A DNA stretch of 51,578 nt from positions 1 through 51,578 of the forward strand of contig NZ_JOPL01000033.1 in the NCBI RefSeq assembly GCF_002153745.1. Reading direction: 5' to 3'. Positions 1 to 11,687 of this stretch are shown here, piece by piece. Each line of letters opens with the position of its first letter. The first letter of the stretch is position 1. The stretch comes from Acetobacter sp. DsW_063. GTDB lineage: Bacteria; Pseudomonadota; Alphaproteobacteria; Acetobacterales; Acetobacteraceae. Made by a program: the position numbers and the translations under genes. A model generated the notes under the pieces. That model was not told the origin of the DNA and did no database searches. It saw only the letters and a list, made by a program, of their open reading frames with translations.

Positions 1-541
1 TCACAACCTCTCGCTCAATTCAATACATTAATAGGTCCTGAACCTAGGCCATTTTTACACGCTGTCCATATCGCAGTATGCTTCAGTGTCGATGTTTGGA
101 AATCAGTGTCAAACGCCGCGATTGATTTCCAGCCGCTCAGTGCCTCATGCGTAAAATAGCCCCCGATTCTGAGCTAACGACGCTCGTATTTTCATGCAGT
201 GTTGGGTGTGCGGCGAATATTTCGAAACCGTGGTAAAGATATTTTATTTTTAATAGATAAAAATTATCTAGTTAAGAGTAAAATAAACAATCAAAAATCG
301 AAGATATTCGGTTTTTTTCTTTCAGATAAAAAGCAATATTTTTATTTTCTTTTACCAAATGCGGCCTTTTTGTGGAAATTCGTTGACATCTGCGTGTGCG
401 ACAGCTTATTAACAGCGCATATCACAGTTTCTGCATCGCTATTCATGGCGATGCCACGTCAATGTTGTCCGTTGACGTGACTTTCCGAAACGAGGCTTTC
501 GCCTTTACGCGAAGCCGTGCGCTGCAACCTGCTTTGACCAC
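1..541. other. AT-rich leader with no supported gene
   Basis: No convincing gene is visible in the first 541 bases. Positions 230-420 are clearly richer in A and T than the rest of the window, and the short open frames there look like chance low-complexity translations. A candidate promoter lies near the right end and would serve the MFS permease. The first 50 bases contain an imperfect palindrome around AGGTCCTGAACCT, which might be the edge of a mobile element, but no transposase or partner repeat is visible, so this is only a suspicion. Confidence 0.5.
383..412 (+). promoter_or_regulatory. candidate sigma70-like promoter for the MFS permease
   Basis: A perfect TTGACA (383-388) is followed after 18 bases by TATTAA (407-412), which matches four of six -10 positions. 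It lies about 150 bases before the MFS start and points towards it. This is prediction from sequence only. Confidence 0.4.
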
Positions 542-559
542 GTGTCGGCGGGCCGGGAT

Positions 560-1924
560 ATGCATGTCCGATTTTGCAGTCGCTTAGTCAAGAAAGACAG
601 ATTTTTGTCAGGCGCAATCACAAGTCAACGCCGGGGTATTTCCGGTGTTCTGGGTATCCCGTCATCTCTTTTCTTCGGATTTGTCGGCCTCCTCCTCTTC
701 ATGGTTGGCGACGGCGTGGAGGCGGGCTATCTCGATACATTCATGCTGCATCATGGCCACACTCAGGCGGACGTGAATCTTCTTTTCACGACCTACGGGG
801 TTACCGTCATGATATCGGCGTGGTTGTCAGGCCCACTATCAAACCTGTATGGCCCGCGCCGCACGATGTGGGCCGGTTTGATTATGTGGGCTGCGCTTGA
901 AGTGGGATTCCTCGCGCTGGGGCTTGGTCCAGATAATTTCGCAATGACTCTCACGTTCTATACTCTGCGTGGCTTCGCATACCCGCTGTTCGCTTACGGG
1001 TTCCTGGTCTGGATCGCTGCTGCTACGCCCGCCCGCATGCTTGGTTCCGCAGCAGGTTGGTTCTGGTTTTCGTTTTCTGCCGGTCTTCCAACGCTTGGCT
1101 CGCAATTCGCCCGGTACACCATTCCTTATATCGGAGAACTGGCTACGTTCTGGTGCTCGCTTGGACTGGTGATTGCGGGCGGTCTGATTGCGTTGCTGCT
1201 GGTGCGCGAACAGACGGGTTCACATCCTTTGATCAAGAAACCTGTCGACAAAAAGGACGTTTTTTTTGGTTCGATCAGCATCATGTGGCGCGAGCCGAAG
1301 ACCTTGGTCGCGGGTGTCATCAGGACTGTCGATACGTCTTCGGAATATGCTTTTCTTGCGATCATGCCAGCTTTTTTCGTGGATGTTCTTCATTACACGC
1401 AGGCGCAATGGCTGGATTTGCTGTCGATCATCTTTCTTGGAAATATCCTGTTTAACCTTGTGGCGGGTATGGTCGCCGACAAGTTGGGACATCGTTTCGT
1501 AGTCGCCGTTTTCGGTTGCGTCGGATCGTGCCTCACGATTCCTCTCTTCTACTACACGCCGATTTGGTATCCGGGTAATTTCATGCTCGCGGCCCTTGCT
1601 GGCTTTATCTATGGCGGCACCGTCGCTGCGTTCGTTCCGATGTCAGGTCTGATGCCGTTGATCGTTCCCAAAGAAAAGGCCGCAGCGCTTTCGATTTTAG
1701 GTCTTGGCGCAGGGGCCAGCACGTGGGTCGGTCCTGCAGTTGTGGGCGTCTGTGAGTCCTGGTTTGGCCTTGGACTGGAAGGCGTGATCTGGACCTTCTC
1801 CGGCCTCTACCTCGCGGCAGGCGCGATGACGCTTTACTTGCGCATCTCACCTGAGGCGCACAAACATACGCGGATGCTCGAGGCTCGTGCAGAGAGAGAA
1901 CTGCGCCTGCAAGAAGCGGCCTGA
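560..1924 (+). CDS. MFS transporter, RbtT/DalT/CsbX-type polyol permease family
   Basis: Predicted inner-membrane proton symporter of the major facilitator superfamily, about 454 residues and twelve hydrophobic segments. The first helix region (FFGFVGLLLFMVGDGVEAGYL), the loop GPLSNLYGPRRTMWAG (the MFS motif between helices 2 and 3) and the stretch RGFAYPLFAYGFLVWIA resemble ribitol and arabitol permeases (RbtT, DalT, CsbX). A polyol substrate such as ribitol, arabitol or xylitol is therefore likely, but is inferred from family only. I prefer ATG 560; an in-frame GTG at 542 would add six residues, and neither has a strong ribosome-binding site. No polyol dehydrogenase is adjacent, so context gives no help. 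It is monocistronic, and a hairpin lies downstream before the convergent priA. Confidence 0.8.
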   Translation: MHVRFCSRLVKKDRFLSGAITSQRRGISGVLGIPSSLFFGFVGLLLFMVGDGVEAGYLDTFMLHHGHTQADVNLLFTTYGVTVMISAWLSGPLSNLYGPRRTMWAGLIMWAALEVGFLALGLGPDNFAMTLTFYTLRGFAYPLFAYGFLVWIAAATPARMLGSAAGWFWFSFSAGLPTLGSQFARYTIPYIGELATFWCSLGLVIAGGLIALLLVREQTGSHPLIKKPVDKKDVFFGSISIMWREPKTLVAGVIRTVDTSSEYAFLAIMPAFFVDVLHYTQAQWLDLLSIIFLGNILFNLVAGMVADKLGHRFVVAVFGCVGSCLTIPLFYYTPIWYPGNFMLAALAGFIYGGTVAAFVPMSGLMPLIVPKEKAAALSILGLGAGASTWVGPAVVGVCESWFGLGLEGVIWTFSGLYLAAGAMTLYLRISPEAHKHTRMLEARAERELRLQEAA

Positions 1925-2091
1925 GTCCGGCAGGATGTCACGGAAGGTCAAATGGGCCTTCGTGGCAGGGATGCGGAGTTCTATCTGATCCACTAAACTT
2001 GGCTTCACAGCATGCAGATATCTGGATCACTGTAATGTACGACGATATCGTTCCACCTCTACGGGACTGCATGAATCAGCTGCGATTGCTG

Positions 2092-2124
2092 TCTGGAGCG
2101 TCACCTTCTGCGTGACGCTCCAGA
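2092..2124. terminator. perfect 13-bp hairpin between convergent genes
   Basis: TCTGGAGCGTCAC (2092-2104) and its exact complement (2112-2124) flank a 7-base loop. There is no T run on either side, so it may act as a Rho-assisted or 3'-end stabilising structure for the MFS gene and for priA. Confidence 0.5.
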
Positions 2125-2213
2125 TGTAAAATAGTTAGATAGTTGGCGTGTCGTCCCCTTAGCCAATTTTACCTGACGCTGGACGCTGCCTTATGTGGGC
2201 ACAACGGTCATAT

Positions 2214-4451
2214 CTACAAAAACGACACCGGGTCCACGTCCACATCGACCCTTACTCCGGCGCCAACTTTCACCTCCGCCAACCACTGCCGCAGGATAGG
2301 CTGCACGGCTATAGCGCGGCGAGTGCGCAATAAAAGACGGTGCCGGTGCCGACCACGCAGCAGTCCGAGTGGTGCGGGGGCGGGGCCAAGGACCTCGACG
2401 CCCGGTGCTTCAGGGGCGGCGCGACCCAGCCTTCGCGCCGTGTCCTGAGCCGCCTCCGGATTTTCCGAACTGACGATTAGAGCGGCCAGGCGCCCAAAGG
2501 GTGGCCAGAAGCCTGGCTGCCGCTGCCGGGCTTCCTCCTCCATAAATGCCCTAAAATCCCCTGACACCAGCGCCTCCATGACCGGATGCTCCGGCGCGTA
2601 GGATTGCAACAGCACGCGCCCCGGCGCCTCAGCGCGTCCTGCGCGCCCGGCCACCTGATGCAAAAGCTGGATTGTGCGCTCGCCAGCGCGCAGGTCGGCT
2701 CCGCCAAGGCCGAGGTCCGCATCGACGACGCCGACAGTCGTCAGATGCGGAAAATGCCAGCCCTTGGCGACGATTTGCGTGCCGACGATCAAATCTATTT
2801 CTCTTTGCGCGATGCGTTCCACCGCATCGGAGATGGCGGCGGGACCGCCGACCGTGTCGCTGGCCATGACCAGAACACGCGCATTAGGGAACGTTTCTTC
2901 GGCTTCCTCGGTAATGCGCTCGATGCCAGGGCCAATAGCGGTCAGGCTGTGCTCCGCGCCGCACTGCGGGCAGGTCTCCGGTATCGGCTGTCGATAATCG
3001 CAGTGATGGCAGCACAGAATCTTGCGCTTGCGATGCTCGACCAGCCAGGACGTGCAGTGCGGGCATTCCATACGCTGCCCGCACGTCCGGCAGAGCGTCA
3101 GCGGCGCATAACCACGCCGGTTCAGGAACAGCATTGCCTGCTCGCCGCGCGAGAGTGTCGCGCCGATCTCGTCGATCAGTGCAGGAGAGAGGAAACGTCC
3201 GCGCGGCGGCGGGGCCATTCGCATGTCGATCAGCCGTGTCGTGGGCATCGCCGCGCCGCCGTGACGCGACGGGAGGACGAGATGCCCGTAACGACCGGTC
3301 TCCACGTTGTTCAGCGTCTCCAGACTTGGCGTCGCGGAGGCAAGGACTACCGGCGCGTTCGCCAGGCGGGCGCGGACGACGGCCATGTCCCGAGCGTTGT
3401 AGGTGACGCCTTCTTCCTGCTTGAAGGTCGCTTCGTGCTCTTCGTCGACGATGATCAGACCCAGATCGTGAAACGGCAGGAACAGCGCGGAACGTGCGCC
3501 GACGACCACCCTGGCCGAACCGTCGCCGACCGCATTCCATGTCAGACGTCGCGCTCGCTGGCCGATTTCCGAATGCCACGTCGCGGGCGTCACGCCGAAC
3601 CGTCGCGCGAATCTTTCCATCCACTGCGCCGACAGCGCAATTTCCGGTAGGAGCACCAGAGCCTGTCGACCGGCGGCGATGCACTCCGCCACGGCTTCCA
3701 GATAAATCTCGGTTTTGCCCGAGCCGGTCACGCCCTCCAGTAAGGTGGCGCTGAAGCGATGCTCGCGTGTGAGGGCGCGCAGCGCGGTGGCGGCGACATC
3801 TTGCGCGCCGCTCAGAACAGGCGGGTTGTGATCGGGGTCGGGTGCGGCGAACGGCGCGATCGGCCCTAACGGGGCGGCGAGCAACGCGCCTGCGTCCGCC
3901 AATCCGCGAATCACGGCGGCGCCGACGCCCGCACGCCGGGCGAGCTCCACGCCGCTCAGGGGCGCTTCTTCTTCTAATGCAGCAAGGACAGACCGGCGCG
4001 CGGGCGTCATGCGTAATCCATCGGGAAGCGTCGGTGCGGTGCCCCATCCAGAGCGCGGCCCCGCCTGCGTTCCAAGCAGATGGGGACGGAGGGCCATCGC
4101 CAGCACCATGCCCGGCGGCGCGAGCGTGTAGGCGGCGACCCAGTCGATAAACCGCCGCAGCATTTCCGGCATGGGCGGCGCGTCGACAAGCGTGGAGACG
4201 GCGCGCAATCGGGAATCGGAGATCTCTGGCGGCGGGGGCGGCGCCAAGTCCAGGGGCAGAGGCGTCTGATCCCACACGACGCCGGTCTCACGCCGTCCGC
4301 CCAGAGGGACGGAGACAATAACGCCGGGGCGCAATGAGTCCGCAAGCGTCGGCGGCGCGGCGTAATCGAGCGGGCAGGGAAATGGTAGCGGCAGAAGCAC
4401 GGCCACGCGCTTTCGCGGAGGCTGGGGTTCCAGTAGGCTGGTTTGCGCCAT
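2214..4451 (-). CDS. priA: primosomal replication protein N' (PriA helicase)
   Basis: ATP-dependent 3'-5' DNA helicase that recognises abandoned forks and reloads the replisome. The product is 745 residues, close to the family norm. It shows Walker A ([12 protein letters not shown]), the DEEH box ([15 protein letters not shown]), a zinc-binding insertion with paired cysteines ([23 protein letters not shown]), helicase motif V ([12 protein letters not shown]) and motif VI ([11 protein letters not shown]). The open frame runs further upstream, but the start at 4451 (MAQTSLLEP) gives the normal PriA N-terminus and has GAGAGG upstream; the longer extension is arginine-rich and non-conserved in appearance. 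It is divergent from xerC with only about 51 bases between the starts, so the two share a promoter region. Confidence 0.95.
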   Translation of the reverse strand: MAQTSLLEPQPPRKRVAVLLPLPFPCPLDYAAPPTLADSLRPGVIVSVPLGGRRETGVVWDQTPLPLDLAPPPPPEISDSRLRAVSTLVDAPPMPEMLRRFIDWVAAYTLAPPGMVLAMALRPHLLGTQAGPRSGWGTAPTLPDGLRMTPARRSVLAALEEEAPLSGVELARRAGVGAAVIRGLADAGALLAAPLGPIAPFAAPDPDHNPPVLSGAQDVAATALRALTREHRFSATLLEGVTGSGKTEIYLEAVAECIAAGRQALVLLPEIALSAQWMERFARRFGVTPATWHSEIGQRARRLTWNAVGDGSARVVVGARSALFLPFHDLGLIIVDEEHEATFKQEEGVTYNARDMAVVRARLANAPVVLASATPSLETLNNVETGRYGHLVLPSRHGGAAMPTTRLIDMRMAPPPRGRFLSPALIDEIGATLSRGEQAMLFLNRRGYAPLTLCRTCGQRMECPHCTSWLVEHRKRKILCCHHCDYRQPIPETCPQCGAEHSLTAIGPGIERITEEAEETFPNARVLVMASDTVGGPAAISDAVERIAQREIDLIVGTQIVAKGWHFPHLTTVGVVDADLGLGGADLRAGERTIQLLHQVAGRAGRAEAPGRVLLQSYAPEHPVMEALVSGDFRAFMEEEARQRQPGFWPPFGRLAALIVSSENPEAAQDTARRLGRAAPEAPGVEVLGPAPAPLGLLRGRHRHRLLLRTRRAIAVQPILRQWLAEVKVGAGVRVDVDVDPVSFL

Positions 4452-4502
4452 GCCCTTGTGTAACCTCTCTCGTGCCGTCTGTCTTCTGCCCCTCGTCACG
4501 CG

Positions 4503-6499
<1,997 letters not shown>

Positions 6500-6521
6500 C
6501 AGGCGGCAGGGGCGTATTTTC

Positions 6522-7583
6522 GTGACGATTCGACCCATGACGAAAATCGCGAAGGCCGATAAATGGCTGCGATCTTGCAGAGCGTTCCGCCGACTGCTGC
6601 CGGCGCACGGGGCGCTCGTCGTGCTGGCGTTAGGGCTTGCGCCGGTCGGCTCCAGAGCTGCGGAACAGTCCTGCGCGCCCCGCCTTTTGGCCGAAACTCC
6701 CCTCCGCGACGATATGGGATTCCTGTCAACGCCAGTGTCGGTGAACGGGCGCACGGTCAGCCTGGTGGTCGACACCGGGTCCGAGGGCAGTCTGATTTCT
6801 CCGGATTATGCACGCGAAATGGAATTGCCCACGGACCCGCTCCGGAGCACGCGCCTCGCCGGGCCGGGGGGGGACGGCGGCGTGGCGCCGAACGTAATCG
6901 CGCGGAGTCTGCGGATCGGGGGACTGGAGCTTGGGCCGGTTTCGCTTCCTATGGGTTTTTTGCCCGCGCGACCGAACATTCACCCGCCGGTGGAGGGGCT
7001 GCTGGGTGGCGATCTGCTGTCGGGAGACGGTGCCGTGCTCTGGCATCCACCTGTAGTAGCGCCTGCTGGCGGAGGGCGCGTTGACGCGCTCGAACTCGAT
7101 GCGCCAAGCGGGAGGATGGCGTTCTGGACGGCGGGGGCGGCTGAAGCATGCGATCAGCCGCCACGCGTCGAAGGCGGGTGGGCGTCTCTTCCTGCGACAC
7201 GGCGAGGACGGCGGATTGTCCTGAAAATCAGGCTGGATGGCCATGACCTGACCGCGTTGCTGGACAGCGGCGCCCGGTCCCGAATCGTTTCCCAAGAGGC
7301 TGCTGCGGCACTGGGCGTCTCGAAAGACGCGCTGGAGCGAGATCCCGGCGGAACGACTGCGGGCGTAGACGGGAGGGCGTCGATCTATCGGTGGCATCGC
7401 TTTCACAGCCTGACCATCGGCGGCGAGACCGAGTTGAATCCGGTCCTCACCGTGGCGCGGGTCTCCGAGCCGGTGGACATGCTGTTGGGATCGGACTGGT
7501 TCGCGCAGCGCCGCGTATGGATTTCCTATCGCGAGGGCCGCGTCTTCGTCGTCAACTTACGCAAGGCGTCCTCCGGGCGCTGA
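6522..7583 (+). CDS. exported retropepsin-like aspartic protease
   Basis: Predicted secreted or periplasmic aspartyl protease of 353 residues. An N-terminal positive stretch and hydrophobic segment (ALVVLALGLAPVGSRAAE) form a signal peptide. Two retropepsin-type motifs are visible, VVDTGSEGSLIS near residue 80 and ALLDSGARSRIVS near residue 245, so the protein carries both halves of the active site in one chain like other tandem Asp_protease_2 proteins. Substrate is unknown. The start could be GTG 6522, which has AGGGG upstream, or ATG 6537. The coding region holds an eight-G tract at 6866-6873, a slippage-prone site. It follows pip by 22 bases and is probably cotranscribed. Confidence 0.75.
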   Translation: MTIRPMTKIAKADKWLRSCRAFRRLLPAHGALVVLALGLAPVGSRAAEQSCAPRLLAETPLRDDMGFLSTPVSVNGRTVSLVVDTGSEGSLISPDYAREMELPTDPLRSTRLAGPGGDGGVAPNVIARSLRIGGLELGPVSLPMGFLPARPNIHPPVEGLLGGDLLSGDGAVLWHPPVVAPAGGGRVDALELDAPSGRMAFWTAGAAEACDQPPRVEGGWASLPATRRGRRIVLKIRLDGHDLTALLDSGARSRIVSQEAAAALGVSKDALERDPGGTTAGVDGRASIYRWHRFHSLTIGGETELNPVLTVARVSEPVDMLLGSDWFAQRRVWISYREGRVFVVNLRKASSGR

Positions 7584-7963
7584 TCTGGTGCACGACTGCA
7601 AGGAAATTCACTTGTCACCCCGGCGGCGCTCTGACAGCTTGTTTTGATGAAAAAACGAAGCTCCCGATCCGGTGTGGCGCCTGTTGATCCCCGTGCGGCG
7701 TCTGCGCTTTGCGCCAGTTGGAGTGTAGCCCGTAGATGAACGGGCTTGCCGCGCCCTGCGACTGGCGGGTCTTGCGATGAGATCAGGATCGGATATGCAC
7801 TGCCCGCAATGAACGAACGGATACGCGTGGCGACCAAAGCCTCGGCTCAGACTGTGACGGTTGGTCGTCGGCGCGGCGTGCGACGTGCATCCGCGGTATT
7901 GCGCCGATCCGAAGTCTGGCGGTCCCTGGCTATGCGGACCCGAAATTGAAGGTGAAGAGCTGA
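7584..7963. other. intergenic region, no supported gene
   Basis: About 380 bases between the retropepsin-like gene and ansP. Short open frames on both strands show no recognisable protein or ribosome-binding site. I see no clear terminator or RNA structure. The ansP promoter should lie in the right half. Confidence 0.5.
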
Positions 7964-9463
7964 ATGAGCATAGACGCGGTGAGCAGAAGCCCGGCAGGCG
8001 AGGGACCTTCCGCTGGCGCCACGCAGGGCGCTGGCGTGACGGAAGAAGGCTACCACAAGGGGCTTGGCAACCGGCAGGTTCAGATGATCGCCATTGGCGG
8101 GGCCATCGGCACGGGCCTGTTCCTCGGCGCCGGTTCAAGGCTACAGGCCGCTGGCCCATCGCTTGCGATCGTCTACCTCGTGTGCGGCGCTTTTTCGTTC
8201 TTCATTCTCCGTGCGCTGGGCGAACTGGTCATGTACCGCCCGACCAGCGGCAGCTTCGTCTCCTATGCGCAGGAATTTCTCGGCGACAAGGCGTCCTATG
8301 TCGCCGGGTGGATGTCGTTCCTGAACTGGGCCATGACCGGCATCGTCGATATCACTGCAGTCGCGCTCTACATGCATTTCTGGCCGGTTTTCGGCGGCGT
8401 GCCGCAATGGGTCTTTGCCCTTGGCGCGTTGTGCATCGTGACCGGAATGAATCTGATAGGCGTGAAGTATTTCGGCGAGATGGAGTTTTGGTTCTCGCTG
8501 ATCAAGGTCGTGGCGCTGGTGCTGTTCCTGATCGTCGGAACGGTGGTGCTTGGTTCGCGCATGCCGGTGGACGGGCATATGACGGGGTTGCATCTCATCA
8601 CCGATAACGGCGGCTTCTTTCCGCATGGCGTGGCGGCGGCGCTGATCCTGACGCAGGGCGTGGTCTTCGCGTATTCGGGCATTGAACTCATCGGCACGGC
8701 GGCGGGCGAGTGTTCGGACGCCCGGACCATTCTGCCGAAGGCCATCAACAGCGTGATCTGGCGTATCGCGTTGTTCTATGTCGGCTCCGTCGTGCTGCTG
8801 GTCTGCCTGTTGCCGTGGACGGCGTATCACGCGGGCGTCAGCCCGTTCGTCACGTTCTTCTCGGCGCTGGGTGTGCCGGGCGTCGATACGATCATGAATA
8901 TCGTCGTCCTGACGGCGGCGCTCTCCAGCCTGAATTCGGGTTTGTATTCCACCAGCCGCGTTCTTCGGGCGCTTGCGGTCGGAGGCTCCGCGCCTCGGTT
9001 CCTCGCCCACCTGAATCGCAGTTCCGTCCCGTCGGGAGGCATCTTTCTGACGGTTTCGATCTATCTGATCGGCGTCGGCCTTAACTACATCGTGCCCGCG
9101 CAGGTGTTCGAGATCGTCCTGAATTTCTCGGCCCTGGGCATTGTCGCCACCTGGATGTTCATCCTTGGCAGCCAGATCGCCTACCGACGTCTGGTGAAGC
9201 GTGGTGAGCGCCCGGCAAGCGCGTTCCCCATGCCCGGTGGTCAGGCGATGTCGTGGCTGACCATCGCCTTTCTCGCAGGCGTCGTAATTCTCATGGCGTT
9301 TGATTATCCGGCAGGCGTCTTCACCATTGCGGCGTCGCCGTTGATCGCCGTCATGCTGTTCGTTGGCTGGCTGCTGGTCCGCAACAAGCCGCCAATGATG
9401 ATGCCGGAGACTGTCCCGTCGATCGAACTGACGCGCCGTATCCTCGAGCACGAGCAGGATTAA
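7964..9463 (+). CDS. ansP: L-asparagine permease, AAT family
   Basis: Inner-membrane amino-acid:proton symporter of the APC superfamily, 499 residues with about twelve membrane segments. The sequence follows E. coli AnsP almost block by block: EEGYHKGLGNRQVQMIAIGG, then GAIGTGLFLGAGSRLQ, NWAMTGIVDITAVALYMHFW, FGGVPQWVFAL, HLITDNGGFFPHG and NIVVLTAALSSLNSGLY. This makes L-asparagine the best substrate guess. The start ATG 7964 follows GGTGAAGAGC. The gene stands alone; no asparaginase is next to it. A very long antisense frame covers this gene and the aldolase but is a by-product of codon bias. Confidence 0.93.
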   Translation: MSIDAVSRSPAGEGPSAGATQGAGVTEEGYHKGLGNRQVQMIAIGGAIGTGLFLGAGSRLQAAGPSLAIVYLVCGAFSFFILRALGELVMYRPTSGSFVSYAQEFLGDKASYVAGWMSFLNWAMTGIVDITAVALYMHFWPVFGGVPQWVFALGALCIVTGMNLIGVKYFGEMEFWFSLIKVVALVLFLIVGTVVLGSRMPVDGHMTGLHLITDNGGFFPHGVAAALILTQGVVFAYSGIELIGTAAGECSDARTILPKAINSVIWRIALFYVGSVVLLVCLLPWTAYHAGVSPFVTFFSALGVPGVDTIMNIVVLTAALSSLNSGLYSTSRVLRALAVGGSAPRFLAHLNRSSVPSGGIFLTVSIYLIGVGLNYIVPAQVFEIVLNFSALGIVATWMFILGSQIAYRRLVKRGERPASAFPMPGGQAMSWLTIAFLAGVVILMAFDYPAGVFTIAASPLIAVMLFVGWLLVRNKPPMMMPETVPSIELTRRILEHEQD

Positions 9464-9706
9464 CACGTCATTTACGGCGCATGACGCTGGCGAAGATGCG
9501 CGCGTCGTGCAATTCTTGCGGCACTTGCCGGAGGGGCGGAACGCGGGTCGCCTGGACCTGCGCCTCTCCTCCGTGCGCCATCGGCTCGCGGGCGATGAAG
9601 GGTGACCCGCCCGGACGTTCAGCGTTCGGCACGCGCCGTCGACGCCGGTATCTGCGGGACGACATGTCCCGGCACGCATCCTGAGTTCAGCAGAGAGAAA
9701 CGTAAG

Positions 9707-10603
9707 ATGTCCATTGAACGGATGAAAGAGCAGATGTCGAGCAAGGGCGGCTTCATCGCCGCGCTCGACCAGAGCGGCGGGTCGACCCCGGGGGCGCTGG
9801 CGCTCTATGGAATCTCCGAGGGCAGCTATTCCGGCGACGAAGAGATGTTTCGTCTGATGCATGAGATGCGTTGTCGCATCATCACCTCCCCGGCGTTCAC
9901 GGGTGAGAAGGTGATCGGCGCCATTCTCTTCGAACGCACCATGGACGGGGAAGTCGAGGGCAAGTCTGTCCCGAGCTATCTGTGGAACGATCGCGGCGTT
10001 GTCCCTTTCCTGAAGGTCGATAAAGGGCTTGAGGACGAGAAGAACGGCGTTCGCCTGATGAAGCCGATCCCCGGCCTGGACGAGCTTCTTGCCCGCGCCG
10101 CGAAGCTTGGCGTGTATGGCACCAAGGAGCGTTCGGTCATCAACCTGCCGGATCGCGAGGGCATCGCCGCGATCGCGGCGCAGCAGCTCAAGCTCGGCGA
10201 GCAGATCGCAGCGCACGGGCTGACGCCGATCCTTGAGCCCGAAGTGCTGATCAAGAGCCCGGACAAGAAAGGCGCCGAGGCGATCCTCCGCGAAGAGCTT
10301 CTCAAGGGTCTCGACGCGCTGCCGGGTGATTACAAGGTCATGCTGAAGCTGACGATTCCCGACGTGCCGGACCTTTATCTGGACCTCGTCAAGCATCCGC
10401 GCGTCGAGCGGGTCGTGACGCTGTCCGGTGGCTATCCGCTGGATGAGGCGTGCAAGCGTCTGGCCGCGAATCACGGTCTGATCGCCAGTTTCTCCCGTGC
10501 GCTGGTCGGCGACCTGAAGGTCTCGATGAGCGATGCGGAGTTCGATGCGGCCCTGAAGACCGCGATCGACAAGATCTACACGGCGTCCGTCGAAAAAATC
10601 TGA
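9707..10603 (+). CDS. class I fructose-bisphosphate aldolase
   Basis: Cleaves fructose 1,6-bisphosphate to dihydroxyacetone phosphate and glyceraldehyde 3-phosphate through a lysine Schiff base. It has 298 residues. The N-terminal AALDQSGGSTPGAL motif, ILFERTMDGE, GLTPILEPEVLIKSPDK and VMLKLTIPD (lysine in the barrel) match the bacterial class I aldolase family. The open frame extends 35 codons upstream, but ATG 9707 has a purine-rich AGAGAGAAACGTAAG before it and gives the family N-terminus (MSIERMKEQMSSKGGF). A 14-bp hairpin lies just downstream. It appears monocistronic. Confidence 0.92.
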   Translation: MSIERMKEQMSSKGGFIAALDQSGGSTPGALALYGISEGSYSGDEEMFRLMHEMRCRIITSPAFTGEKVIGAILFERTMDGEVEGKSVPSYLWNDRGVVPFLKVDKGLEDEKNGVRLMKPIPGLDELLARAAKLGVYGTKERSVINLPDREGIAAIAAQQLKLGEQIAAHGLTPILEPEVLIKSPDKKGAEAILREELLKGLDALPGDYKVMLKLTIPDVPDLYLDLVKHPRVERVVTLSGGYPLDEACKRLAANHGLIASFSRALVGDLKVSMSDAEFDAALKTAIDKIYTASVEKI

Positions 10604-10933
10604 ACCGCCCGTTTGGGTCTTCCGCTCCCGCCAACCGGCGTTCCGGTCTGGCGGGAGTGCTTCGTCGTGTCGCCGACGCGCGGTTTTCTCCCCTGAAGCC
10701 TATCGTGCTCTGAAGAGCGGATCGCAGGAAGATCGTCCGTCGTCGGGCCGGGTTTCTTCATTATTTTCTGTAAACGTCAGCTCTCTGGTTCCGTTGTGTG
10801 AGCCGTGAAAGTCCAGAGCTGGCCTACCGCGTACTGAAACCGGGCGTGGTTAATGTAATTTGATCGCAAGATTCGGAGTGTAGATGCACTCGCGAGCCGC
10901 CAGGAACATAGCGCCAGAAAAGGAGGCGTATAT
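10604..10933. other. intergenic region with one hairpin
   Basis: 330 bases between the aldolase and the DUF1203 gene. The left end carries the hairpin annotated separately. The remainder shows no gene that I can support. Confidence 0.5.
10625..10657 (+). terminator. hairpin after the aldolase gene
   Basis: CTCCCGCCA pairs with TGGCGGGAG and an inner ACCGG/CCGGT extends the stem, with one bulged C. It starts 22 bases after the stop codon. No T tract follows, so termination may need Rho. Confidence 0.5.
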
Positions 10934-11398
10934 ATGTTCTGCATTCAGCGGCTCGACGCGAGCGAGTTCACGTGGCTTTCCAGACTTTCGGATGAGGAAC
11001 TGTCAGTGATCGGCGCAAGGCGGTGCGTGGTTGACGCCCAGCCGGGATTTCCCGATCGCATCGAAATTCGTGATCTTGAAATCGGGGAAAACGCTATTCT
11101 GCTCAATTACGAGCATCAGCCCGCCGTTACGCCGTACCGGTCGCGGCACGCCATTTTCATTAAAGAAGGCGCAGAGCGCGCGGCCAACATAATCGACAAG
11201 ATTCCCGAAGCCATAAGAATTCGTATGATTTCGCTGCGGGCGTTCAATGTGGCGGGGGAGATCATCGACGCCGATCTCGCCGAGGGGACCGATCTGCAGC
11301 CACTGATCGAGCGTTTCTTCGCCAATCCGGACGTGTCCTATCTCCACGCACATTATGCGAAGCGGGGCTGCTACGCCGCTCGCATCGTTCGGGCCTGA
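10934..11398 (+). CDS. DUF1203 family protein
   Basis: A 154-residue cytoplasmic protein of unknown function. The central block LNYEHQPAVTPYRSRHAIFIKEGAE and the late YLHAHYAKRGCYAARI are characteristic of the DUF1203 family, whose role is not established. The histidines and the single conserved-looking Cys in KRGCY could be functional, but this is speculation. An excellent ribosome-binding site (AAAAGGAGG) precedes ATG 10934. It stands alone upstream of pdc in the same direction with about 290 bases between them, so it is probably not cotranscribed. Confidence 0.8.
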   Translation: MFCIQRLDASEFTWLSRLSDEELSVIGARRCVVDAQPGFPDRIEIRDLEIGENAILLNYEHQPAVTPYRSRHAIFIKEGAERAANIIDKIPEAIRIRMISLRAFNVAGEIIDADLAEGTDLQPLIERFFANPDVSYLHAHYAKRGCYAARIVRA

Positions 11399-11562
11399 GA
11401 AGCGGCGAGGTATCTGATTGAGGGCGTAGTAACAGGCGGAACTTTCCGCGCCGCTTCGGCGTCATCAATCTGAGCCCGTGGTTACGCTGCAACCCGTTCA
11501 AGCCTGCGCGACGACGGTGAGCCGCCGGCTTTTGAGCGTCAGGCCAGCCGAAGGCGGGCAGC

Positions 11563-11587
11563 GATCCATATGCATTGGATATGGATC
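11563..11587. promoter_or_regulatory. perfect 9-bp inverted repeat overlapping the predicted pdc promoter
   Basis: GATCCATAT (11563-11571) and ATATGGATC (11579-11587) are exact complements around a 7-base centre. The predicted -35 hexamer (TTGGAT, 11575-11580) lies inside it, which is where a repressor or activator would bind. A further CCATAT half-site overlaps the -10 element. The regulator is not identifiable from this window. Confidence 0.5.
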
Positions 11588-11605
11588 GTGCGATTTCCAT
11601 ATAGT
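11575..11605 (+). promoter_or_regulatory. predicted pdc promoter
   Basis: TTGGAT (11575-11580) and TATAGT (11600-11605, five of six matches) are separated by 19 bases, about 80 bases before the pdc start. The weak -35 would fit an activator-dependent promoter. Confidence 0.4.
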
Positions 11606-11687
11606 AGTAAGATGAGATCGACGACGCCACACTCCACCCAGATGTCGATCCCGTTGGGGATCAACGAAAGGACAGGGAGCGTCTTTC